A stretch of DNA of 64,000 nucleotides from Pipra filicauda. Taxonomy: Eukaryota > Chordata > Aves > Passeriformes > Pipridae. The stretch spans positions 2,237,001-2,301,000 of the forward strand of contig NW_024105087.1 in assembly GCF_003945595.2 (NCBI RefSeq). Reading direction: 5' to 3'. Position 1 is the first letter of the stretch; each line of letters begins with the position of its first letter. The notes under the pieces were generated by a model. It saw nothing but the letters and a program-made list of their open reading frames with translations, searched no databases and had not been told where the DNA came from. Positions 35,597 to 46,760 of this stretch are shown in pieces. A program made the position numbers and the translations under genes.

Positions 35597-37290
35597 AGAA
35601 TCATAGAATCAGCCAGGTTGGAAAGGACCTCTGAGACCATCAAGTCCAACCCTTGATCCACTACCATTGTGGTTACTAGACCATGGCACTAAGTGCCACA
35701 TCCAGTCTCATTTGAAAAACCTCCAGTGACGAAGAATCCACCACTTCCCTGGGCAGCCCATTCCAATGCCTGATTACCCTTTCTGTAAAGAATTTCTTCC
35801 TAATATCCAACCTAAACCTCCCCTGGAAGAGCTTAAGACCGTGCCCTCTTGTCCTGCTGCTGGTTGCCTGGGAGAAGAGACCAACGCCCACCTGGCTACA
35901 ACCTCCTTTCAGGGAGTTGCAGAGAGTGATGAGGTCTCCCCTGAGCCTCCTCTTCTCCAGGCTGAACAACCCCAGCTCCCTCAGCCTCTCCTCATAGGAC
36001 TTGTGCTCCAGTCCCTTCACCAGCCTCGTTGCTCTTCCCTGGACCTGCTCCAGCACCTCAATATCCTTCCTGAACTGAGGGGCCCAGAACTGGACACAGC
36101 ACTCCAGGTGTGGCCTCACCAGCGCTGAGTACAGGGGAAGAATCACTTCCCTGGTCCTGCTGGTCACACTGTTCCTGATCCAGGCCAGGATGCCATTGGC
36201 CTTCTTGGCCACCTGGGCACACTGCTGGCTCATGTTCAGCTTCCTGTCAATCCAAACTCCCAGGTCCCTTTCTGCCTGGCTGCTCTTCAGCCACTCTGTT
36301 CCCAGCCTGTAGCACTGCAGGGGGTTGTTGTGGCCAAAGTGCAGGACCCGGCACTTGGCCTTGTTGAACCTCATCCCGTTGGAATCAACCCAACTCTCCA
36401 CCCTGTCCAGGTCCCTCCAGAGTCCTCCTGCCTTCCAGGTGATTGACACTCCCCCCTAACTTGGTGTCATCTGCAAATTTGCTTATAGTGGACTCAATCC
36501 CCTCATCTAAATCATCGATAAAGATATTAAAGATATTAAGCAGAACTGGGCCCAACATTGATCCCTGGGGGTCACCACTAGTGACTGGATCACAATTGGA
36601 TGCAGCTCCGTTCCCCACCACTCTCTGGGCCCAGCCCTCCAGCCAGTTCCTAACCCAGCACAGGGTACCCCTGTCCAAACCATGGGCTGCAGCTTTTTCA
36701 GGAGGATGCTGTGGGAGACGGTGTCAAAGGCTTTGCTGAAGTCCAGGTAGACGCATCCACAGCCTTCCCCTCATCCACCAGGTGGGTCACCTGATCATAA
36801 AAGGAGATCAGGTTGGTCAGACAGGACCTGCCCTTCCTAAAGCTGTACTGGCTGGGTCTGATCCCTTGTCCATCCTGTAGGTGCTGTGTGATTGCACCCA
36901 GGATGATCTGCTCCATAACCTTACCAGACACTGAGGTCAGGCTGATGGGCCTGTAGTTTCCTGGGTCCTCCTTCCAGCCTTTTTTGTGGATGGGTGTGAC
37001 ATTTGTCAACTTCCAATCATCTGGGACCTCCCCAGTGAGCCAGGACTGTTGGTAGATGATGGAGAGCGGCTTGGTGAGCTCTTCTGCCAGCTCCCTCATC
37101 ACCCTTGGGTGGATCCCATCTGGTCCCATAGACTTGTGAGGATCCAAGTGACTCAGCAGGTCGCTGTTTCCTCCTGGATTACAGGGGGATATTCAGCTTC
37201 TTATCTCTGTCTACAAGCTCCAGAAGCCAGCTGTCCTCAGGACAACCTGTCTTACTGTTGAAAACTGAGGTAAAGAAGGTGTCAAAGGAG
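35597..37290 (-). mobile_element. CR1 LINE, about 1.7 kb, broken ORF2 with reverse transcriptase
   Basis: The largest element here. Read on the minus strand, it enters upstream of the reverse transcriptase (37290), passes a SMGPDGIHPRVM block (about 37130) and a NYRPISLTS block (about 36950), reaches the catalytic FADD at 36466-36477, then runs through the C-terminal tail ([43 protein letters not shown]) to a stop near 35676. A 3' UTR and an AGAATCATAG end at about 35597 follow. The frame is lost by a one-base deletion near 36752, in the LDFSKAF motif, and by a second shift near 36420-36440. A 9-bp duplication (AATATCTTT, 36520-36538) adds three residues before the FADD. The endonuclease and ORF1 are absent through 5' truncation. 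The high legibility of the 3' half suggests a fairly young copy, which is defective. Confidence 0.95.
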
Positions 37291-37680
37291 CCCGAACACT
37301 CCTCTGCGAGAGCAGCAACTGAATGGAGACCTTGCCCACCACAGAGGCACTTTGCCTATTCCCTGATCTGGGCCATCAGCAAGTGCGTTTATGCTCTGAT
37401 CAAAAGCTGGCACATTCTGCATTGGCAGCCAGTACCGAAACCATCAGCGAATTCACGCCTTGTCCTGTCTCTTTGCAGCACACAAGCACACTGTGGACTG
37501 CAACAATGCCGAAAGGCTCCAAACCCCCACTGGTCTGACACCCCGCTACTTACAGATAGAAACCTTGATGCTATGGTATTGGATGTCAGGGAAAGGTTCC
37601 AGTTTGGTGGGCTTATGGAAAGGATCTCTTCCATTTCATGCTGTATCAAGGGGTTTTTCAGATGAAGATTTGGGTACCTG
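37291..37680. other. GC-richer block of unknown origin abutting CR1
   Basis: Right of the CR1 5' truncation point the sequence stays GC-richer and CpG-containing for about 390 bases, then returns to AT-rich DNA. Overlapping open frames exist on both strands (135 codons plus at 37258-37665, partly CR1; 86 codons minus at 37389-37649). None has a domain I recognise, and I could not match it to the CR1 consensus beyond about 37290. It may be a more diverged CR1 5' part, another repeat, or an older insertion that attracted the CR1. Confidence 0.4.
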
Positions 37681-40600
37681 ACTGTCCAACTTCTGACATT
37701 TTATTAAAAGATTAACTCAGGGCTCAGGACTTTCCTCCTGTGCCTCTTGTTCTTCTAGACCAGTTGCTATGACCAAAATCAATCACCATTTTAAAATTCC
37801 TGGCACATATACATAAAGATGAAGCATTTTTTGTTATGCTTCTATTATTGCAATTATGTGATGAAAAGGAGAATTCAATCCAAAATACAGAAGCCCAAAA
37901 TTTTCAAATGCAAATGCTCTTGCAAATGAACCCTCTGCCCACATGGAGAGAAAAGATCCAGGCTCAGACTCACAGCCTGGCTCTTATTCTATGTATGAGA
38001 AAGCTTACTGTACGACCAAAATCAAATTAATTCTGTGTTCAGAAGGTAGTTACCATTAAATTCATCTCTTTACCATCTAATTTCATTTTCAGATTTTTGC
38101 ATAGTTTATCTTTGCTAATGAAGAATGTTGACATAGTAGATCATGTTGTGAAGAGGGGAACTTGACTTTACTGGCTTTAAAATGGTTGTCTTCCAAATCC
38201 TTCTGGGCAGAATGACATGAACAGAATAACAAACCAGACTTCCAGATGAAAATCTATATTTGAAAGCTTTATGCTAGTGTTAACATAACAGGGTTGCATT
38301 GTCAAGAAAGGGCAAAGATACTAAGAGCATGGGAAAGGCTTTATTTTGTGAATATTTAATTCCTAATGAAAGAAAAGTAGCATAAGAAAGGAAGTGATTC
38401 CTTTTCATAGTTTCAGAATACATGTTAATGTCAGTATATATCCACATGTCTTTACAATGTGCTTTATTCTAAAAGTACCAATTTATTTGTATTAGAGTTT
38501 TATTTCAGTAGTTTTGTTTCAGGCTGCTATTTTTATATGAGAGAATCCAAATTAGGAACCTTGTGAAGTCTGAGATGTTTCTATTAATTTAAACAAGATT
38601 TTCTTTTTCTAATTCCTTCATGATTGTTTCAAGGGCTTTTATTCGACTTGGTACTGCAGAAGATTAGACCTCAATATTACAAATATTTTCATTGGGACTG
38701 GTATATGAGGCAGATAGGGCAAGGTATCACCTGAGCAACATGGCTTGCTATGAGTGAGAAATAGTTCTAGGGCAAAGTTCCAGGAGATATAATTCAACCT
38801 TTCTATCACATGAGTACCCAAGGTGTGTCCAATGCATCACTTTTAAACCCATGAAATCACTTCAAACACAACCTTGGCTGTGGCCATCCTCAGAAGAGTT
38901 ATCTCCTTGTTACATCTCCTGTGTGTCACCCCACAAAGCTTGAAAGTTTAAGGACCTCTATAGTTGTACCCGCAGGAGCCAAAATGTTCTCCAAATTCTG
39001 CTGTCATTCCTGCAGCAGGATCTGTCCAAATGCCATTCTTACTTGGCACAGGCAAGGTATCAAGTTCCAGTGTCCAATACAGCCCTCATTCTCATGTATA
39101 CATCATTAAGTGATCCCCTTCAAAGAAAACTCAAAATTCTTCTGTTCTTTTCCATTGAAATCTCAGTTCTTCATCAATTGTACTTTTAGTACTTTGCATC
39201 TGATAAATTTATTCTTGGAAAACTGAATAGAGGATCACATACTCAGATATTACTCAGACTTTCAAAATGAAGTCAGTCATCTCCCATGTGTTAACTAGAT
39301 CATTTAGAGGCTACTCCACAATTAATTTTACCCTGGAAACAGCAGGGATCAATATCCTCTTGAGAAAAATCTGAGTTTTACTTTAGTTTGGTTGTGAGGA
39401 ATGGCTGGTACAGGAGAATGTGAATTTGTATTTATTCTATTACATGTATCTTATGTTATAGGGAACGTATTCAAACATCAATGTACAGCATTATACAGTA
39501 GAAAATGTGAGCAATAGCACTTCCAGGACCCATAAGAAAACTGAAGATAATACCGTCCCATCCTTCTACCCATGTTTATTAGTCCCACAGCAGTAAGACC
39601 ACCCTTTATTGGCAAATGCAGTTATCTCACTTGGCATCTGAGCAGCTTAAATACTAACCAGTCTGTAGCTTTTTCTTCTCTCCCCTTAATACACAGAGGA
39701 TTACCCTTGTGAAGGACTACATAAATAGAAAATGTGATGGCTTTGCTTTAACTGCACTAAGCCCTGTCTTTTTTTTCCTGGCAACAGTTTTAAGTGTCAG
39801 TGTTGCATCCATATTAAGTGTGAATTCCCTCATGTAAATCCCATTAAGGTTAATAGAATTTTAGTTTTACTGCTTAATAAATTTCAAAGTGGATTAATTT
39901 TTGAGAAATATATAACCAACCATAACACACAAAACATAATCCCATATCAGCATACATATACCGTAGCTAAGTATGGGAAGTGCTAATAGAGACATGATAC
40001 AGCTTCGTATTATATGTAAAGAAAATAGAAAAGATTATTTTCAAGTTTGTAATTTAGCTAATATTTCAGTATCATTTGTCTTTTATTGTTTGTTGCTTTC
40101 TTTTTTCACTTCTACTCATATTGAAACAATGTTCTTCCGGCTTTCGTGTTTCTGGATTTAAAATCATAAGGAATTATTTGAGACACCAGTTTTTCCAAGC
40201 TGTTAGATCATAGTGCAATCTCATATACATAGTGATCACTGGACTCTTTGGGGGAACTGTACAGCGAGAGAGCTGGTACTCAACTGCCTGTACTTTAAGA
40301 GAATTGCAGAATCATAGATTAAGAAGATTCCATGACTTTATGTCACATACATACACCTGTATGTATTCAAACTTTGTGAATTTGAAATTGGTTTATAATA
40401 TTAGGTATAGGCTTCCTCTATGTGCATGTGTTTCTTAGGAGTTTTAAGAGTCTCAGTTGCCTTTCTCCAAGCTGTTACATTGGCTCTGCCAACTTTAAAA
40501 GACATGCTTAAAGGTATAGGAATGGTTTTTCTTTGGAGGCAGACAACAGTCCTGGCATTGTCTGGTCATTGGTGCTGCTCTGAAGTCAATGTGAGACTGT

Positions 40601-41507
40601 GTCTCAGTGGGCTGGCAGCCTTTTCCCTGACCCTCATTCTTCTCAACCCCAAATTTAGCAAACAAAAGCAGACAAAAGGTAATCCCAAATTGAGCAAACA
40701 AAACAGACACAAAGTCTAAGCTTTCTAGTGCTCACCCATCTCTGCATTTGCACTAGAATTCTTTGCTTTTTCCCACTGTTCACATCCCTCTGTACATCTC
40801 ACATTTTATTTCTCTTGCTAGTGTGGTGATTTGGGAAATCTGCCTATGTGTAACTGTAAATTGGAGCCAAGGTTGTGAAACAACAGACTATCTGGTTATT
40901 AGTTATATTCAGGAGACTGACCGAGAATGTCAGTACAGGTTTCCATATTTATTATCTCAGAGAATTCCATATCCAGTAGAATATGATTATTTTTTTCTTT
41001 ACATGCCAGCCCTGTAATTCTGTCTGTGATCTGAAAGTCAGGCTGTCATCTTTGCTTTTAATGAATTTTTTGCAACAGAAACTTACATTACAATATTGCT
41101 GCTTACTTGAGCCAGCATAGGACTGAGGCTGTTTTTATAGCTCCATTGCTTCTGCAAAGAGCTGAAGTAAAAAAAGGAAAGAACTAAAAAAGAGAAAAAA
41201 ATCCCAAGAAATTATTTTTTATTAAAAGTAAATAGTTGTGATACTAAGTAGTTACAACAACATCAGTGGTTCAAAAATAAAATGGTGTGTCTTCATAGTC
41301 CTTTTTAATGACTGTAACTGTATTTTTAACATCTAATGGCAGTAAACAGATGCAACAGCACCCATGTAAACAGACAATGTGACTTATGCTTCTGTAACGC
41401 ATATAATATATTAAAATTGAAAAGCAGCATGTATGATTCAATTATGATAACAAAACTTAGGTAGGAAGCTCAAGAAAAGTATCACTGATGATCTCAGCCT
41501 ACAGCTT
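37681..41507. other. Noncoding, nothing recognised
   Basis: About 3.8 kb of AT-rich unique sequence. Open frames reach about 99 codons (40420-40719) without family signatures. No repeat family or RNA gene was recognised. Confidence 0.5.
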
Positions 41508-41562
41508 CCTTCCGTGGAAGGATCCCAACTGACCCTAAAACACCTTCCAGTGTTTTAGGTCA
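41508..41562. repeat. Two adjacent small hairpins
   Basis: CCTTCC (41508-41513) and GGAAGG (41516-41521) form a perfect 6-bp stem over two bases. Just beyond, CCTAAAACAC (41534-41543) and GTGTTTTAGG (41550-41559) form a perfect 10-bp stem over a six-base loop. With a single bulged C at 41533 the second stem extends by three more pairs to 41530 and 41562. Function is unknown; neither is followed by a T run that would suggest RNA polymerase III termination. Confidence 0.7.
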
Positions 41563-41914
41563 TACTTGATTTCATCTTCAATCTCAGCAGTTTTTAGTGA
41601 CTGGCTACTCAAAATCTGAATACTTGTTACTACCTAAAAATGCTTTCCCTTACAAATAATTTGTAGTTCTTTGTCTTCCCTCTGTGACTACAAGTTACAG
41701 TTAGATTTACAGTCATCTCTGTGACAAAGTCATGCAGTTATGTTGTTATTCAGTTCAAGGTAACATTGTCCAGGGTGAGTTAGGCTGCTGTAGCTCTGAT
41801 GCAGACTAATGCAACAGGTACTTTTGCCGTTGCACTTTTAACACCAAGTGATACATAATTATTCTATAGATTAAAAAAAAATAAATTAGTAGTTAATTAA
41901 CTTTTGGAAAACAT
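41563..41914. other. Noncoding, nothing recognised
   Basis: Short stretch of unique AT-rich sequence. No feature was seen. Confidence 0.5.
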
Positions 41915-42005
41915 TTAAGTATTATCCTAATTTTCAAGATGAGGAAACTGAGGCAGGTGACCAAAGCAATCTGTTACCTTGCCCCATCACAGTCACAAAG
42001 TATGT
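41915..42005 (-). mobile_element. MIR-type SINE fossil
   Basis: The plus strand has TATTATCCTAATTTTCAAGA followed by GATGAGGAAACTGAGGCA (41938-41955). The second is an exact match to the most conserved antisense MIR core. AGGTGACCAAAGCAAT, a CTTGCCC box and CAGTCACAAAGTA follow, matching the AAGTGACTTGCCCAAGGTCACACAG part. An 18-base exact core plus ordered flanks makes this, with 15137-15285, the most convincing MIR-like match in the window. Confidence 0.75.
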
Positions 42006-43405
42006 TTAAGGTATTTTTCAAAAGCAACAAATAATTGCAGAAATGGACACTTCAAAACCAATTCACTTAAATGATCTGTTTTAGACTTTCCCAATTTTTT
42101 TACCTATAACAAAAATACTCAGTATCTTGTCAAAATATGTCATAATTGTACAGTGGCTGCCTCTGCTGAGCAGTAGACTTGTACAGCTTTGTGTGTGAAC
42201 ACTAAAAGTCAATCTTCAGGTAGCATGGATTTACCTCAGAGACCTGGCTTGTGGCAGCTTTTTCGTCATCTCAGCTATAATTAACTTGAGGAGTAATTGT
42301 TTAACAAGGTGTTGTTTCTTTTTTTCTTTTTTAATGAAATACTTCTGCCATTACTTTCTGTTCTTCCCACTATCCAGTTCCGCTTCTGCACCATGCAGAG
42401 GAAGAAATCATCTTCACTTGGCACTTCTTTTTTGTACTGTTCTCCAAACTATCAAAGGTCCTTTTTTTTTTTTACTTGAGCAGAGTAGGTAATAGAAAAG
42501 TTTAAATATGTATATTATTTAAATCTTTATTTGGTAATCGGTTATTTTATACAGTTCAGTTCTATGGATATGAGTCTATTTGCCAGAGGTCCTGCCAAGA
42601 GACTTTCCATTCTGGGGCTTCCTGCTTATTTCTTCCAGCTGCTTCTCTTTCTTGTCCCTTCTGTTGTTATTCTCCTCCTGTCTCCTTGTTTTCACTACTG
42701 ATGGAGGAGAGGCTTGGTTAGACTTTGAAATCATAATATAAATGTTCTTGGCAATTGTTTCTTTCTATACTCTTCATAATTATTCTCCAACAATTCCAAT
42801 TGTATTTTCCAGTTGGAGACCATCACTGAGAACTGCATCACTCAGCCAGAATGTTAAAGGTGCAAATAATCTTTTAAGAGGATTCATAAGGAACATGTTC
42901 AACATCGAGACACGGCAGGAGCAACACAGTGGCCAAAATGATGTTGGCCCTGTTGATCAGAGTGATGCAGGAAAGAAAACTTATTCAGCTCTACATCTCC
43001 TGCCTAGTCCTTGAAATACAATAGAGAGTCTATCTGCAACACAAAGCCTCCTGCCAGTCTCACCCTGAAAGTTCACTGTCAGCAATAATGGGATTTGTGG
43101 GACGACTTGGCCCAACTTTCTCCGATGGTGCGGTATACTGGGTAAATGCATGACATAGGAGTGTGTGTGCATGTGTCTGTGTGCATCATTTGAATCCTCT
43201 ATTGTATTAATGACAGATAGTTATAAAATAATAAAAAAAAATATTTTACAGCTGTAGAAGTGATTTGACTACCTGTTACTCTGATGGCAATAAAGCTAGT
43301 CCTGTTAGAAGGGAATCAGCCCTCCTTCCTGCAAAAATAGCCACTGTCATGAAGGCAGCAAAATGCTGCTTTCTCACATGTGAAAGTATTTGCAGAACGA
43401 AGTCC
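42006..43405. other. Noncoding, nothing recognised
   Basis: Unique sequence with a T run at about 42463-42473 and a TG-rich patch at about 43160-43185. Open frames are 90 codons or fewer without family signatures. Confidence 0.5.
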
Positions 43406-43429
43406 TTTGTTTGTTTGTTTGTTTGTTTG
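43406..43429. repeat. (TTTG)6 microsatellite
   Basis: Six uninterrupted TTTG units. Two overlapping plus-strand open frames crossing it read the repeat as Cys/Leu/Phe/Val periodicity and are artefacts. Confidence 0.95.
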
Positions 43430-46269
43430 CCTCTCTATATGTGTTTGTTTTCTCTACTTCTGGAACATATTAGAAAGCATCCTGCTCTTGTTATTTCTTT
43501 TGAATAGTCTATTTTCTGTAGAAAGTAATATCCACATGGTAAACTCCTATTCATCAAAACTGTGCCAAATATGTGCCATTTTAAAGCTAAATATATGTTA
43601 TTTTATTTTACTTTAAAGTGAGCCAAAATACATACCAGGAACATAGCTCTGGATGGTGCTGGTCCTGTTTTCAAGTGAGTATCTGCTGTGTGAGGCACTT
43701 CTGTGCAACAAGCTGAGTTGGTTAGGGGCTTTATAAATGCAGAACACAAAGCAGTATTTCTTCTTCCTCTTGCTGTCAATTTACCTTTTAATTGCAAAAA
43801 TATGTATTGTTTTTACAGTTCTGGTGGAAGCACATGAAGCATGACCTTAAGTGCCTAGTGTAGTCATACCTGGCTCCCTAGGTTCCCTTTTCACTTTCAT
43901 TTTAGGAGTGTTTCTCCCAGGGACATAAAGTGTTCAGTTTGAGGAAAATAAAAGGTTAGTACTTAGGACCTTCTGTGTCAACTCTTATATTCTTCTGTAA
44001 GTGACTGCCTGATGCACAGGGGTGTATTTTTGGTCCCATTTTTATTCCCTATCAATGGGTGCTAATAAGTCTTTTGTCATGTGGTGATAATATTTTTTCT
44101 TCCTTAAATTAGTCAGGATGAGAAAAATTTCTTAAGCTCTCCCATTCCTTTACTATACACTGAAACAAGGCTCAACATCAGGCAAGAATAAATAAAATAG
44201 GGAGACTTCTGGATTTACAGAACCATGTGGTGAATAACTTCCCTTTTCATTATTTTTGTTTATAAAATTTTAAAAAGTGCTTTTTCTCTTTTTGTAAGGA
44301 CTGCATTTTACATATCCGACTCGAATTTTCCTTTTCTAAAAAATTAAACAGCATTACAGATCAAATGTGTTAGCAAATGTTAAAAATGAAAAACTCTGTT
44401 ATAGAATGACCAAAATAAGGATATGTTATGGGGTTTATAAAGTAAAAAAGAAAAGTTTTGTAAAGAATCAAGAGTAATCCAAAACAGCAGTAATTTCTCT
44501 TTGATCACATGAAAAGAGTTCTACATGACCTACACTCTTACTGACCTGAAGGAATCCAGTAATTGAAACTAGGAATAACTTAAAAAATTCACATCTTAGT
44601 TGGACAGCTGAACTGAGCTTTACTTGCAAATATGACATGATTCTGTAAATGGAGTACGGTCACTCTGGCCAATAATTTGGTTATTTAGAATACGTGTTTG
44701 ATCTCCTTGAAACAGTCTGAAAAATCATGTTAGCTTTTCTGAATAATCTCAACTGGGAAAAGAAATTTATCAGCCTTGTCTAAATAATACAGAATTTGGG
44801 GGGTTTGGTATTGAAATGTTATTGGTCTTTGTTGTCAAACATCTAATTATTAAACTTCTGATATGCTTCTAATTAATAATTTTTTTTTTTTTTACTGTAG
44901 CATTTTCTGATTGAAAGTCAGAGAACGCTATTTTCAAGTGTCAACTGTGTTAACAACTTCTTCAATGAGAGAGTAAAATCATCTCTGATCAGGATTTCTG
45001 GTGCCCATTTTTGTAGGGAAAAAATGCTACATCTGAGATAGAGCAGGATACAGGACTCCTCCTTCATGTTGAAGACCTTAGTGAGGACAAATAAATGAAA
45101 GTGAAAATCCAGCAGATTACAAAATTTTAGAACATTTTGAAGAACATATGTATCAATTTGCATATGATAGAGTGAATCAGTGTGCAATGTACATAATGGA
45201 TTCAAAGATCAAAACAGCATGGCATAGTCAATTGATAAGAAAAATGTAAAATTCCAAGGGCAACATATGTGAATGAGTTTCTTTATTTAGGGTTTTTTCT
45301 TTAACCACTATAAGGGACAAATCTTTATTCTGACAGTCTCCCTGTAAGTGGAGAGAAAACATCCTCTAATTTTTCTAAGTGAATGCAGTGGTACCTCTGT
45401 CCCTGAATCTGGCAGAAACCTGTTGTGCAGCATGGAGGCAAGTACTGAGGACTGCAGGCAGGACTAGTTTCTTTTGTCCCATAAGCACAGCTGACAAGTG
45501 ATGCAAGAAAATTTTTAAGGAATATTATTTTCGCAGAGTTTTCTTCCCCCTTGCCACACAGGCACACCAGCAGCTGGTTCAGTACCCAGCCCACCTGGAG
45601 GTGAGAGGCAATGGGGACCCTCTAAAATAGATGTGCTGCTTAGGTATGAGTGTCTATCCACTGCCAGTGGATGCCCTTTAGGAGTTTCCAGCTGTCCATC
45701 CCCTGATGTTCATGATCATTCTGCCAAAACAAGATGCTTAAGCATCTGGCAGAAGGAAGTCAATCGATTATCATTTCTGAGATTAAAAATTACCTGACAG
45801 GTTATCAGTTTACCACCCTCCTGCTGATTAGTTTGAAGGCATAAGCATGTTGCCTATGAATAACTGATGCTTTAGCTTTGAGGATAACTTGGGTGCAGAG
45901 GAAAATTTGGAGAATATTTGAAGCATTTGCTGCTGCTGCTACTTTCTCTCAGTGGAAAGAGTAGGGTAATTGAAAGGTTTCTTCTCTGCTTTCCTCTATC
46001 CTTTTTAACATAAAAGTAGGAAATAGTTTTGTGAATAGATGCTGCTGTGAGATATGTACTCTGGCTCTGTCCAGCTATCAGAATGAGTTGCCTCTTCCAG
46101 GTTTTTTCAGTATTTTTGTTATTAAGTTTTCTGCTATTCCTTGTTTACTATTTTTACTATTAACTAAAATTTTCTATTATTAAGTCTCTATTATTATCTA
46201 AAAATTCTTCTACTGTGCCTTTGACCTTGTGAAAAAGTGAAGTTAGTAAAATTACTAACATTAATCTGA
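43430..46269. other. Noncoding, nothing recognised
   Basis: AT-rich unique DNA with a T run at about 44879-44894. Minus-strand frames of 95 codons (44918-45205) and 89 codons (45325-45594) have no recognisable domain. Confidence 0.5.
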
Positions 46270-46760
46270 GTGGTTTACTCTCTCTGATCCTCTGCGGACA
46301 GCAGTTGCACATCTGTCATCTGTTATCAGTGCCAGACCTTTGGGTACAGTTCACCACTGCTCTTCTGGTCCTCTACTCACCATATCTCCTAAATACAAAA
46401 CCATGTCAGGGACTGAACCCTATTTTGCATTAGCCCCAGATATCTGCAGCCCACAACAGGCTGGTCACCTCTCTGTGCCTTGTCAAGTTTTATTTTTTCC
46501 ATTATTATCCACTATCAGGAGTGGCATCCAGATTACCCTCAGACTGCCTTCTGTCCCCTCTCCTTCCAGCCCCAGCATGGAGTGTGGCTGTTTTTCCAGC
46601 TGTACTCCATGGAGCAGCAGCCCCCACACCTCTGCATTGCCCAGCCCAGGTGCTGGGGCACTACAGGGGCTCATCTCCTCCCATTCCCCCTGAATCCAAA
46701 CCTCAGTGGCCACTTTACGGTAAATGTGACTTGTGCTACCAATTAATGCACCCAGGGCAT
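46270..46760. other. GC-richer islet of unknown nature
   Basis: About 490 bases, GC-richer than the flanks and rich in CCC/CAGCC pyrimidine-side runs, with open frames overlapping in several frames (117, 88 and 83 codons plus; 111 codons minus). Parallel long frames in many registers reflect base composition rather than coding. No transposon or domain was recognised, and CpG is too sparse for a CpG island. Confidence 0.35.

Noticed and set aside
35766..36128. 120-codon plus-strand frame
   Set aside because: Antisense shadow of the CR1 ORF2 C-terminus; its Pro/Leu/Gln-rich composition mirrors the GC-rich CR1 coding strand.
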